A stretch of 64,000 bases of DNA, from assembly GCF_001465345.1 (NCBI RefSeq), contig NZ_CP013655.1:1377349-1441348 (forward strand), in the 5' to 3' direction. The notes beneath the pieces were generated by a model that searched no databases, was not told the origin of the DNA, and was given only the letters and a program-made list of their open reading frames with translations. This stretch comes from Enterococcus rotai (GTDB lineage Bacteria; Bacillota; Bacilli; Lactobacillales; Enterococcaceae). Positions 51,369-59,665 of this stretch are shown here, in pieces; position 1 is the first letter of the stretch, and every line of letters begins with the position of its first letter. Both the position numbers and the translations under genes were made by a program.

Positions 51369-52433
51369 TTGAAAAAAAAAATTAGACTACTATGCTTTGT
51401 AATTGTTTATTTATTTGCTAATAGTATTGGAGGTCAGATAGCTTTAGCTGCGTCAGAAGATGATAATTTAGGGTATGTAGTATCTTTAGTACAACCTAAA
51501 AGTCAAATAGATCCTAATAAAAGTTATTTCTATATTCAAACTGAACCTGGAATTGAACAAGACTTAGAAGTAAGAATCAAAAGTACAAAAAAAGAAAATG
51601 TGAAAATCAAAATTAGTGCAACAGACGCATTTACTGGGGATAGTGGGACGATTGAATATACGGATAAAAAAGAAAAACTAGGGGAAACATTACAAAATCC
51701 TGTGAGTTCATTAGTTAAAATTGACACACCTGAAATTACAATTGGTAATTTTGAAGAAAAGAAAGTGATGGTTCGATTGACACCTCCTAAAGAGCATTAT
51801 GAAGGTGTAAAAATGGGGGCATTAGTCTTCAAGTTAGATGTAGGAGAAAAAAGTTCAGGAGTTGCAACAGAATTTGCATATAGAACAGGTTTTCTGATAT
51901 CGGAGTCAGGAGACGAGTTTAATAACGGTCAAACATTGGAACTAACATCAGCAAAAGCAGCGATTAAGAGAGGGAAAAAGATGGTTCTAGCGAATTTAAA
52001 AAATCCAGAACCCAAAGTATTAGAAGATTTAAATATAACAGCGATGATGGTAAGAAAAGGAACAGACAATGTCATTAAACAAAAAACGGTTCAAAATTAT
52101 TCAATGGCGCCAAATAGTCAGTTTGATTTTGAAATGGACTGGGGAATCGAAAATCTACCATCGGGTACCTATACACTAAAATTAGAAGCTGAAAATGGTA
52201 ATAAAGAGTGGAATCTGAGTAAGGATTTTACTATTTCGAATAAAGAAGCAAAAGAAATGAATGAACAAAGTGTGTTTAAGATTGTGACTCCGATGTGGAT
52301 CAAAATTGTGACTGTGATAATGGCTTTCATTACTATGATGAGTGGTGTTATTACTATAGTTAGACGTAAAAAATGGGAAAAAAGATGGAAAAAATTGAGA
52401 TTGAAAAAGAAAAAGAAAAACAAAAAAAAGTAG
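51369..52433 (+). CDS. DUF916/DUF3324 WxL-associated surface protein
   Basis: A 354-residue exported, membrane-anchored protein with a signal peptide (1-28), a DUF916 domain (about 35-150; begins VVSLVQPKSQIDPNKSYFY), a DUF3324 host-binding-type domain (about 160-305), a C-terminal membrane helix (about 312-335), and a very lysine-rich cytoplasmic tail. Such proteins partner WxL proteins at the wall (CscA type). The start is TTG 51369 with aaggagag upstream; the ORF extends further 5' but overlaps the previous gene without an SD. A second DUF916 protein ends the locus. Confidence 0.88.
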   Translation: MKKKIRLLCFVIVYLFANSIGGQIALAASEDDNLGYVVSLVQPKSQIDPNKSYFYIQTEPGIEQDLEVRIKSTKKENVKIKISATDAFTGDSGTIEYTDKKEKLGETLQNPVSSLVKIDTPEITIGNFEEKKVMVRLTPPKEHYEGVKMGALVFKLDVGEKSSGVATEFAYRTGFLISESGDEFNNGQTLELTSAKAAIKRGKKMVLANLKNPEPKVLEDLNITAMMVRKGTDNVIKQKTVQNYSMAPNSQFDFEMDWGIENLPSGTYTLKLEAENGNKEWNLSKDFTISNKEAKEMNEQSVFKIVTPMWIKIVTVIMAFITMMSGVITIVRRKKWEKRWKKLRLKKKKKNKKK

Positions 52434-52460
52434 TGAGTTAGTGAATAAGGAGACTTATAA

Positions 52461-52802
52461 ATGGGCAAAAAAAATAAATATTTAATTAAGGTCATACTAC
52501 TACAAGCATTTTTATTTATCTCTTTTTGCTCGAATAATATAGTTGTTCAAGCAGAAAAAACGGATGCGGGTATAGGCTTTGAAGAATCTACAATTACAAC
52601 GACTGATTCTTCAAAGCCAGAGCCACCCATAACATTGAAGCCTAAGCCTATAGGACCAGATCGAGATACACAACTGCCGCATTTAGGGCAAATGATTTCA
52701 TCAATCATTCTATTATTGATAGGTTTAGGAATGCTAATCATTTTTATTGGTGTATTTGCATTGAAAAAATTATGTTACAACAATAGCTTAAAGGAGAGAT
52801 AA
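52461..52802 (+). CDS. small LPXTG-like protein (CscD type) with LPHLG motif
   Basis: A 113-residue exported protein with a signal peptide (1-31), a Pro/Lys/Thr-rich stem, a sorting-like motif LPHLG (72-76), a hydrophobic segment (about 79-100) and a short charged tail. Small LPXTG proteins are regular members of WxL clusters. Here Thr is replaced by Leu in the sorting motif, so cleavage by the window's class A sortase is uncertain. The DAGIGFEE start of the mature part resembles DVGIRFET of the WxL protein. SD aaggag. Confidence 0.85.
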   Translation: MGKKNKYLIKVILLQAFLFISFCSNNIVVQAEKTDAGIGFEESTITTTDSSKPEPPITLKPKPIGPDRDTQLPHLGQMISSIILLLIGLGMLIIFIGVFALKKLCYNNSLKER

Positions 52803-52805
52803 ACA

Positions 52806-53030
52806 ATGAGAGATTATTTATGGGTATTTATTTTAGCTGGAATCGCTTCAGTATCATTACTATTTTTCATCGTTACATTGTCTCGGGATGTATTTTTGGC
52901 TAGACGACTAAAGCTGAAAAAAAGTAATTTAGTATTGAATTTTAGTTTTTTAGCAATGTCACTTGGTAGCTTAATAATGATAATCTATTTATTTATGTTA
53001 TTAAAAGAACAGATTGGTCTGATAGGATAA
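52806..53030 (+). CDS. small two-helix membrane protein of the WxL locus
   Basis: A 74-residue protein of two membrane helices (about 6-25 and 44-66) joined by a basic loop (ARRLKLKKS). SD aaaggag precedes the ATG, and only 3 nt separate it from the gene upstream, so it is coupled. No family was recognised. Confidence 0.7.
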   Translation: MRDYLWVFILAGIASVSLLFFIVTLSRDVFLARRLKLKKSNLVLNFSFLAMSLGSLIMIIYLFMLLKEQIGLIG

Positions 53031-53036
53031 TTTTTT

Positions 53037-53895
53037 GTTAATGAACGGTTTAAATCAGTAACTGTCTCCAATCTGGATAACAGCTTAAGAGGGAGATAAA
53101 ATTTTGAAAAAATTAGTTTTGACAACACTTTTAGCATCATCAGCATTGATGATTTTTGCTAAACCAGCAAATGCTGAAGAAGTGAGTAAAGATAGCACAG
53201 ACGTAGGTATTCGCTTTGAAACAGATGGTCCAAATAAACCTGGACCTGGACCATACAAAGATAACTTAGCATTAATTTGGACACCATCTACATTTGATTT
53301 TGGTAAACAAAAAGCGACAGCTAATATTGCCACTTTCAGCAATACAGTTGCAGGCGATCAATATCTTGTAGTCAACGATGATAGAGCCTTAGAAGGTGAA
53401 ACAGATGGTACAACAAGCGCTTGGAAATTAACAGCGACTATGTCTGAATTAGTATCTAAAGATACGACTAAAGCTGAATTACCAGCTAAGTTGACATTCT
53501 CTCTAGGCGATATTGAATCATATGATATTGGTGATGTAGATGAAGAAACAAATGACTATTATCCAAACCCTGTTGAAGGTAACTTAGGTAAATTAGCAGA
53601 AAATAGTGATACAAAGTTAAATAAAGCAGTTTCTTTAGAAGCTGGAAATACAACTGCTGTTGAACTTATGGGTAAAACAAAAGCTAATGCTGTAAAAGGC
53701 GGTTTTGCAACTAAATTATCTGATACAAAATTAGTAGTAACTTCAGGTAAAGATGCTGCTGGTAAAAACTTTAAAGGTACAGTTAACTGGAGTCTAGATA
53801 ACACTTACTAAAAAAGTTTATAAAAATAAAAAAATAAATTAAAGAAATTGTTTCCAAATTCGGATGACAGTTACTGATTTAAGCTGTTCACTAAC
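53037..53895. repeat. inverted repeat pair flanking the WxL gene
   Basis: The 30-nt sequences at 53037-53066 and 53866-53895 are reverse complements at 27 of 30 positions. Each also lies beside a TCCAA-TC-GGAT-ACAG-like motif (about 53066-53083 and 53852-53870) in direct orientation, before the start codons at 53104 and 53947. Confidence 0.65.
53104..53811 (+). CDS. WxL-domain cell-surface protein
   Basis: A 235-residue secreted protein with a signal peptide (1-24, ANA). The WxL domain has both motifs: W107-K-L in SAWKLTATM and W229-S-L at the very C-terminus (NWSLDNTY). WxL domains attach non-covalently to peptidoglycan. The N-terminal PGPGP stretch (46-50) is a flexible linker. The start is TTG 53104 with agagggag upstream. 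It lies between two DUF916 partner genes and is flanked by an imperfect inverted repeat. Confidence 0.93.
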   Translation: MKKLVLTTLLASSALMIFAKPANAEEVSKDSTDVGIRFETDGPNKPGPGPYKDNLALIWTPSTFDFGKQKATANIATFSNTVAGDQYLVVNDDRALEGETDGTTSAWKLTATMSELVSKDTTKAELPAKLTFSLGDIESYDIGDVDEETNDYYPNPVEGNLGKLAENSDTKLNKAVSLEAGNTTAVELMGKTKANAVKGGFATKLSDTKLVVTSGKDAAGKNFKGTVNWSLDNTY

Positions 53896-53946
53896 AAACT
53901 AGATAACTAATTATATGGAAAATACGTAAGAAATGAGGGGATATTT

Positions 53947-54975
53947 TTGAAAAATATACAATGGTTAAGTCTTTGTTTTCTTAGTCTGTTACTATTTCTC
54001 ATATACCCTTTAAAAACAGTTGCACAAGAGAGTAATAATGAGCCGATGAATGGATTTTCATATCAAGTAAGACAACCTGAAAATCAGATAAATAAAAATG
54101 TAGGTTATTATGATCTTCTAATGAAAAAGGGGCAAAAACAAAAAGTAGAATTAATTTTATATAACGCGAAGAAAAAAGCGATTGATGTTTCTATCAAGTT
54201 AAGTAGCGCTAAAACAAATGCGAATGGCGTTGTAGAGTACGCACCCAATGCGTTAAAAGAAGATGATTCACTAAAATATAAGTTTACAGATATTGTTAAA
54301 ACTACTGATAGAGTAACAGTTCCAGCTGAGAGTGACAAAACGGTCATATTAGAGATCACGATGCCCGAAGATTCAATAGAAGGTCTTATAGCAGGTGGAA
54401 TTCAGCTACAACTCATTGAGGAAGAGAAAAACACTGAAAAAGAAATTATACAGAATAAATTTGCTTATTTAATCGGCTTTTTGTTAAGTGAGTCAGATAC
54501 CAAAGACATTAAGCCACGACTTAAATTCAATGAGACTTACTCAAAAGTTTCTAATGGACAGCATACATTATTTTTGAATTATTCGAATACTAGCCCAATT
54601 TTCGTAGAAAATATGGACGTGGTAGTCAAAGTATCAAAGCATAATTCTAATAAAGATTTATTTGAATTAAAAAAAAGTGGATTAAGAATGGCCCCTAATT
54701 CGATGATTGATTTTCCGATTTCTTTAGAAGATAAAAAATTAGCTAAAGGTAAATATAAATTACAAGCCGACATTCGACTATCTACTGGTGAAAATTGGAA
54801 GTGGGAGCAAAATTTTACGGTAACCCAGGATGATCTATCATCTTTGGATGTTCAAAAGAAAGAATTAGGTGAGGATAACACGATTTCACTATATACATTA
54901 CTTTTAGGAATTACGTCAGTGGTAATATTAGTTTTAGTAATGGTCGTTTTTCTAATAAAGAGAATAAAAAAATGA
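53947..54975 (+). CDS. second DUF916/DUF3324 WxL-associated protein
   Basis: A 342-residue exported protein with a signal peptide (1-26), a DUF916 domain (about 33-150; YQVRQPENQINKNVGYYD), a DUF3324 domain (about 155-300) and a C-terminal anchor helix (about 312-338) with an RIKK tail. The start is TTG 53947 with gagggg upstream. It is a paralogue of the protein at 51369 but lacks the poly-Lys tail; the two may bind different WxL partners. Last gene of the locus, followed by a hairpin. Confidence 0.88.
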   Translation: MKNIQWLSLCFLSLLLFLIYPLKTVAQESNNEPMNGFSYQVRQPENQINKNVGYYDLLMKKGQKQKVELILYNAKKKAIDVSIKLSSAKTNANGVVEYAPNALKEDDSLKYKFTDIVKTTDRVTVPAESDKTVILEITMPEDSIEGLIAGGIQLQLIEEEKNTEKEIIQNKFAYLIGFLLSESDTKDIKPRLKFNETYSKVSNGQHTLFLNYSNTSPIFVENMDVVVKVSKHNSNKDLFELKKSGLRMAPNSMIDFPISLEDKKLAKGKYKLQADIRLSTGENWKWEQNFTVTQDDLSSLDVQKKELGEDNTISLYTLLLGITSVVILVLVMVVFLIKRIKK

Positions 54976-55025
54976 TATTCAAAGGTTTTCCCAATAATTA
55001 TTAAAAATAGACATTCTTATAGGTT

Positions 55026-55052
55026 CATTATTCATTTATAAAATGAATAATG
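55026..55052 (+). terminator. hairpin at the end of the WxL locus
   Basis: A 12-bp perfect stem CATTATTCATTT / AAATGAATAATG with a 3-nt loop and no T tract. Confidence 0.55.
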
Positions 55053-55195
55053 GTTAAACGAAAATAGTAGGAGTAGTTGAGAACATAAGGGAGACCGTTT
55101 GAGAAAGCATTGATACTTTTATAGACATCTATGTAGTAAAGAAACATGTGTGTATTCAGAAATGTCAGCTGAGTAGGAAGAAGGAGGGAACGGTT

Positions 55196-55642
55196 GTGAA
55201 GACTTATACTGTAAAAGAGGTCTCTGAAATGATGAATATTTCACCGTACACATTGCGCTTTTACGATAAAAAAGGCTTATTCCCTTTTGTGAAAAGAAAT
55301 AGTAAGAACGTTCGTGAATTTAATGAGGAAGACCTAGAATGGGTATATATAGTAATGTGCTTAAGAGCGACGGGGTTATCGATCAGTAATGTTCAGTATT
55401 ACATAAATTTATTTCGTCAGGGTGATGATACTGTAAAAAAACGCTTAGAATTATTGATAGAGCAACGTCAAATTATCAAAAAACAGTTAGCTGAGCTAAA
55501 GCAGAAAAGTGAAATGTTAGAGTACAAGATTGCTGTGTATCAGGGGATGATTGATGGAAACAAAGTCAGATTACACAATCCAATTTCTGAGAAAGTAAAA
55601 AAAAGAGAGCAAATAAACAATTCTAAACTTCGATTGATATAA
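55196..55642 (+). CDS. MerR-family regulator (AdhR/NmlR-like size)
   Basis: A 148-residue regulator with an N-terminal MerR winged helix (1-70; ISPYTLRFYDKKGLFPF, NVREFNEEDLEW), a LRATGLSISNVQYYI helix, then a coiled coil (about 90-125). There is no effector domain, as in aldehyde/electrophile-sensing MerR proteins. GTG 55196 follows aaggaggg; the longer frame from 55148 has no SD. It is convergent to VOC, royal-jelly-like and SDR genes whose promoter (58348 minus) has the MerR layout. It is the best candidate regulator for the four 19-nt promoters. Confidence 0.87.
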   Translation: MKTYTVKEVSEMMNISPYTLRFYDKKGLFPFVKRNSKNVREFNEEDLEWVYIVMCLRATGLSISNVQYYINLFRQGDDTVKKRLELLIEQRQIIKKQLAELKQKSEMLEYKIAVYQGMIDGNKVRLHNPISEKVKKREQINNSKLRLI

Positions 55643-55737
55643 TTCAATTAATGATCATCAGGTTAATTGCTACTTTAGAATGAAGATCGTAAGAAACTAT
55701 TGCTTTAGTAAGTATGTAATTATTAATATAAAGACGA

Positions 55738-55789
55738 AAAAAGCATCACAATCTCCTTATTTTGGTTATAGGAGGCTGTGATGCTTTTT
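55738..55789. terminator. bidirectional terminator
   Basis: 20-nt arms (55738-55757 / 55770-55789) with two mismatches, A-rich and T-rich flanks. Confidence 0.88.
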
Positions 55790-55914
55790 GTTATTATCCA
55801 ATTAAACAGCAATAATGTGATCTATTCAAATTTCGTAACGTAAAGCTAAACAATTAAAAAAGACATGTCTATTCGAAATACCCTTTTACCGAATTAGATA
55901 CTTACAAAAATATG

Positions 55915-56283
55915 TTATATAGAAACAATTTCAATTTTGTAGCCATCAGGATCTTCTAGAAAGTAATAATCTGAGGCTCCGTTAAACTGTTTTATATCTG
56001 TTACTTTTAAACCAAATGATGCCTGTTTTTCGTGCAATTCTCGAATGTTTTCAGCTTTCATGCCAATATGTCCGTATCCATCACCTAAATCATAATTTTT
56101 TTGGTCATAATTATACGTTAATTCGATTTTTACATCACTGTTGGGGAAACTTAAGAATACTAAAGTAAATTTGTATTCTGGAAAATCATCCATACTGATC
56201 TCCTCACAGCCGAATGCTTTTTGGTAGAATGCAATTGACTCTCTAAGATTACTAACTCTAATACAAATATGATCTAATCTCAT
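55915..56283 (-). CDS. VOC-family glyoxalase-like protein
   Basis: A 122-residue vicinal-oxygen-chelate protein. Putative metal ligands are H5 (LDHICIRV), E54 (IELTY), H72 (GYGHIGM) and E118 near YKIEIV, the pattern of lactoylglutathione lyase-like enzymes. This fits aldehyde or methylglyoxal detoxification, though many VOC proteins have other substrates. It is the last of three minus-strand genes with royal-jelly-like and SDR genes. Confidence 0.87.
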   Translation of the reverse strand: MRLDHICIRVSNLRESIAFYQKAFGCEEISMDDFPEYKFTLVFLSFPNSDVKIELTYNYDQKNYDLGDGYGHIGMKAENIRELHEKQASFGLKVTDIKQFNGASDYYFLEDPDGYKIEIVSI

Positions 56284-56303
56284 ACTATGCGCCTCACTTC
56301 ATT

Positions 56304-57383
56304 TTAATAGGATGGTGTTTCTCCAATATTTATCTTTAATAATAAATATGGCTTTTCTCGTTTATCAATTCCTCCGTTGAAGCCTGGTTGCCTATGCACT
56401 TGATTGGCTGTTACATAAAGATAGCCATCTTGTCCAATAGTCATAGAATCAGGCCACAAGACTAAATCATTTTGCAAAACGGTCTCTAATTGTCCGTCCT
56501 CATTAATAGCCACTATAGAGTTGTGCTCATAGTCTCCAGCATACAAAGTTCCATTAACAGACATAATCAGACCATCAGAAGACCCTTTTTCAACCAGTGC
56601 TTCTACTTTACTTTCTAAGTATTCATCTGTAAAGTTTGAAAATAATAAGTCTGTTTCAATAGAATACAGGTAGCGTCCAACTAAAGAACAAAAATAAAGC
56701 GTCTTTTTATCTGGAGATAGTTCAATTCCGTCCACAGCTACGTGAAAACTAGAAATATTCCCATCAGAATCCAAATTACGTAAAGGTTTTCCTTCGACCT
56801 TAGGAAGGATAGTTTCATCAACAGCCGTTGATTTGACACCGTCTAAAACTCTTCTAGATTGTCCGCTTTCTAGATCTAATAGTATGATTGCTCCAGGTCC
56901 AGAGACAGATGAATCAGTGATAAATGCGGTTCCTTTATCGCCTCTATTCCAATCAAAGCGCATATCATTCAAATAAGTTGTATCTAATAGGACTTTTTCA
57001 GAAAACGAATAAGTATTTAAAATCTTGTTCGTTTTTAAATCAATAGATACTAATTTTGCGGCTTCTTTGTTTGGTACATTAAAAAATGGAGCGCCTGTAT
57101 CTAAAACCCACAATCGATCGAGATGATCGATAAATAATGCTTGTACACTTAAAAACGTGTTAATTGGATTAGTAGAATCATAACGGTTCATTTCTTCATT
57201 TGGATAAGGTATTTCTTTTTCATCTACTAACTCAACCACAGAATATGTTACATCATCTCCCCATTTCGGGAAATTTATAAACAATCTCCCGTTTTTAGAG
57301 ATAGCCACTCCTGTGGGCATCGCATTATAAAATTTTGCTGCTATTTCTAATTCTCCGGTGTTTTTTCTACTGGGAAAATCCAT
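56304..57383 (-). CDS. major royal jelly/yellow-like beta-propeller protein
   Basis: A 359-residue protein related to the MRJP/Yellow and SMP-30 propellers: AMPTGVAISKNGRLFINFP (about 20-38), LWVLDTG (about 91-97), DLESGQSRRVL, and WPDSMTIGQDGYLYV near the end. No signal peptide. Bacterial members are largely uncharacterised; a lactonase- or tautomerase-like role is possible. I prefer the ATG at 57383, 7 nt after ggagg; the ATG at 57389 abuts the SD. It is in the middle of a three-gene unit with SDR and VOC genes. Confidence 0.85.
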   Translation of the reverse strand: MDFPSRKNTGELEIAAKFYNAMPTGVAISKNGRLFINFPKWGDDVTYSVVELVDEKEIPYPNEEMNRYDSTNPINTFLSVQALFIDHLDRLWVLDTGAPFFNVPNKEAAKLVSIDLKTNKILNTYSFSEKVLLDTTYLNDMRFDWNRGDKGTAFITDSSVSGPGAIILLDLESGQSRRVLDGVKSTAVDETILPKVEGKPLRNLDSDGNISSFHVAVDGIELSPDKKTLYFCSLVGRYLYSIETDLLFSNFTDEYLESKVEALVEKGSSDGLIMSVNGTLYAGDYEHNSIVAINEDGQLETVLQNDLVLWPDSMTIGQDGYLYVTANQVHRQPGFNGGIDKREKPYLLLKINIGETPSY

Positions 57384-57438
57384 ATACATTCCTCCTTATA
57401 TAGAACGATAGACAAAAAGATGTTCCTCACATTTCCTT

Positions 57439-58191
57439 TTACAATGCATGTTTTGAAGAGCGCATTAACACTTCACTAATTGAAACATTTTCAGGTGTCG
57501 ATAGGATATATGCGACCGCTTCTGCTACGTCTTCTGCTGACAATGATGTAGTTCGGTCTTTTACTTCACCCGCAATCCACGACTCAATATCAGGGTTTCC
57601 TACGCTGTTGATCAGCTCAGTTTCTACAATACCCGGTGAAACAATAGACGAGCGGATGTTATCTTCTAAATGTTCTTGTCTAACTCCTTCCATGATGGCT
57701 CTAACTGCATATTTAGTTCCACAATAAACAGCTGAATTTGGATAGACTAGATGACCTGCTACTGAGTCCATTGCAATCATATGTCCGAATTTTTGCTCTA
57801 CCATTATAGGAAGACATGCTGCTAATCCATTTACAACCCCCATAATATTAACATTAACTGCTGAAGTCCATTTTTTTACTTCTTTTTCCTCTGAGCTAGC
57901 TAAAGGTCCCATTGGCATAATTCCAGCATTATGAAACATAACATCGATTTTCCCGAATTTTTCTAGTGTATAGCTGACTAGTTCTTTCATATCCAATAAG
58001 CTTGTAACATCTCCAACTTTATACTCTACATCATAGGCTACTAATTCTGATTTTATGGATTTTAGCAGATCTTCTCTTCGAGCAAACATCATAACTTTAG
58101 CACCAGTCTTTGCTAATTTTTTTACAGTAGCTTCACCTATACCGCTAGATGCACCCGTAATAATAATAACTTTGTTTTTAATATTTTCCAT
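57439..58191 (-). CDS. SDR-family oxidoreductase
   Basis: A 250-residue classical short-chain dehydrogenase/reductase with cofactor motif GASSGIGEA (about 12-20), NAG (about 89-91), catalytic Ser in AMDSVAGHLVYP and YCGTKYA (Tyr/Lys), and a PGIVETEL block. It reduces a carbonyl with NAD(P)H; substrate unknown. SD gggag precedes the ATG. It heads the minus-strand SDR - royal-jelly-like - VOC unit, 157 nt from promoter P4. Confidence 0.93.
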   Translation of the reverse strand: MENIKNKVIIITGASSGIGEATVKKLAKTGAKVMMFARREDLLKSIKSELVAYDVEYKVGDVTSLLDMKELVSYTLEKFGKIDVMFHNAGIMPMGPLASSEEKEVKKWTSAVNVNIMGVVNGLAACLPIMVEQKFGHMIAMDSVAGHLVYPNSAVYCGTKYAVRAIMEGVRQEHLEDNIRSSIVSPGIVETELINSVGNPDIESWIAGEVKDRTTSLSAEDVAEAVAYILSTPENVSISEVLMRSSKHAL

Positions 58192-58347
58192 AGTATCCGC
58201 TCCCGTGCTTCAATATATTTTTATCTAATTTTTAAGTAAACTACAGCAATATCTCTTCATATTGATGGTTAGTAGTCAATAGCTATCACTTGAAAAGAAT
58301 AGAGTGTTTTATAGGCAATGCTATTTACTTAAGATTAGATTATATGA

Positions 58348-58378
58348 AGTATAGTGCATTAGAGTTACTATCATGCAA
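58348..58378 (-). promoter_or_regulatory. MerR-type promoter P4 of the SDR unit
   Basis: Minus strand: TTGCAT (58378-58373), 19-nt spacer GATAGTAACTCTAATGCAC, TATACT (58353-58348). CTCTAA is at spacer positions 9-14, as in P1-P3. TGCAT/ATGCA arms surround the core. Confidence 0.68.
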
Positions 58379-58450
58379 ATGTTTTTTATTATTTTTTTAT
58401 AGTAAGTAAGCATGTACAAAATTTATTTATAAAAAGTTTGACTTTAAGTA

Positions 58451-58481
58451 TTGACTTAGACTAACTCTAACCTTTTATACT
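58451..58481 (+). promoter_or_regulatory. MerR-type promoter P2 of the DUF2798/MBL unit
   Basis: TTGACT (58451-58456), 19-nt spacer, TATACT (58476-58481). A dyad TTAGA-ctaac-TCTAA overlaps the -35 and spacer. This is very like operators known for AdhR/NmlR-type MerR proteins. Confidence 0.7.
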
Positions 58482-58667
58482 GCGTTTGTGGTCATGGAAA
58501 GGGGGTTTTGTTAATCATTCAAACGGCATAATGATGGACATTAGTTACTAAGATATTTTGTTTTAAACATAAACTCTTATTTATAAATGAAATATTAGAG
58601 TAAAAAAATGTAATTTGCTGTCTTAAAGTAGTATAAAAACTGATATAACAGAGAAAGGAGGAAGCTC

Positions 58668-58904
58668 TTGTTTTTAATAGACTTAAAAAAATATAATCTA
58701 TTTTTTACCATTTTTTATGCAGGGACATTAACTGCTTTAGTATCTTTAACATTGACATTGATTAATGCAGGTATTGATAATTTTAATTTTGTAAGTTGGC
58801 TTAGATCGTGGCTTATCGCTTTCGCAATCGTATTTGCATGTTCGTTTTTCTTGCCAAGTGTAGTACGTAAATCACTAAACAAAATTATAACCATAAAAGA
58901 ATAA
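58668..58904 (+). CDS. DUF2798 membrane protein
   Basis: A 78-residue protein with two membrane helices (about 10-32 and 46-66; the second ends in SFFLPSVVRK), typical of DUF2798. Start is TTG 58668 with a strong aaaggaggaag SD. It lies 33 nt before the MBL-fold gene in the same direction and probably shares its transcript from P2. Function unknown. Confidence 0.8.
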   Translation: MFLIDLKKYNLFFTIFYAGTLTALVSLTLTLINAGIDNFNFVSWLRSWLIAFAIVFACSFFLPSVVRKSLNKIITIKE

Positions 58905-58937
58905 TAATCCGAATTTAACAGAAGGACGTGACGTAAG

Positions 58938-59600
58938 ATGAATATCATTCAACTTTCAAAATCAATCTATAAATATGAGTTTCCAGCTGGTAGTGTACTC
59001 AAAGATGCAGTAAGAATAAATGTTTGGTTAGTATTAAAAAGAACAGATGTCTACATTATTGATACTGGCTTTGCTGAAATGACAGAGGAACTTGTAAAAT
59101 ATATAACAGCTTTAGGAACTCCGAAAGCCTTATTTGTAACACATGGCCATCGAGATCACATACTTGGTGTTCATCAACTTGCCCATATGTTTGATATCCC
59201 AGCATATGCTCATCCCTTAGAGATAAAACAAATCGAAAATGCAATGGCACCTTATCCAACATCAGAGGACAAAATGTCTGGGATGTTTAAAGAATTAACA
59301 GATGAAATTGTGAAAGAAGCTGGACTTCAATCTTTTGTAACGCCAGGTCATTCTCCTGGCCATACTATTTTTTATCACATGGAAGAGCAAGTTTTAATGG
59401 TAGGAGATTTATTTACAACAACAGATAAACAATTGCTACCACCTATCGTGAGATTTACTCCCGATATGACAGAAAGTATTGATAGCGGAGCGATTTTAGA
59501 TGAAATAAAACCTAATTTAATTTCATCTTCTCATGGAGAAGACTTACTATACAATGAAGAGCTGTATTCTCAACTAGCTTACTTTTTTAGAGCTGAATAA
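58938..59600 (+). CDS. MBL-fold metallo-hydrolase
   Basis: A 220-residue metallo-beta-lactamase-fold hydrolase. Zinc ligands: HGHRDH (about 70-75), H138 region in TPGHSPGH, D157 in MVGDLF and a C-terminal His in SSHGE. This fits glyoxalase II-like or lactonase-like activity. SD aaggacg precedes the ATG. With the VOC, SDR and MerR genes nearby it suggests handling of reactive carbonyl or lactone compounds; substrate unproven. Confidence 0.9.
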   Translation: MNIIQLSKSIYKYEFPAGSVLKDAVRINVWLVLKRTDVYIIDTGFAEMTEELVKYITALGTPKALFVTHGHRDHILGVHQLAHMFDIPAYAHPLEIKQIENAMAPYPTSEDKMSGMFKELTDEIVKEAGLQSFVTPGHSPGHTIFYHMEEQVLMVGDLFTTTDKQLLPPIVRFTPDMTESIDSGAILDEIKPNLISSSHGEDLLYNEELYSQLAYFFRAE

Positions 59601-59665
59601 TTAAGTGAACTGCTTGTTATGAACAGAGCAGATGAAGCAAATCCGAATGAAAGAGTTCTAATAAA

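Larger units (their letters stand above)
58192..58667. other. divergent regulatory region with promoters P4 and P2
   Basis: 476 nt without a gene. It holds two 19-nt-spaced promoters, P4 on the minus strand and P2 on the plus strand, 72 nt apart. Downstream of P2, aaaggggg (58499-58506) precedes a seven-codon reading frame starting at TTG, perhaps a decayed gene start. No other structure was recognised. Confidence 0.6.

Noticed and set aside
56240-56275. Another TTGACT...CTCTAA-like match near the start of the VOC gene
   Set aside because: It lies inside coding sequence, its two CTCTAA copies are not at spacer position 9, and no -10 follows at the right distance.
58585-58610. TTAGAG on the plus strand as a fifth 19-nt promoter on the minus strand
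   Set aside because: The matching -35 and -10 boxes are too poor.
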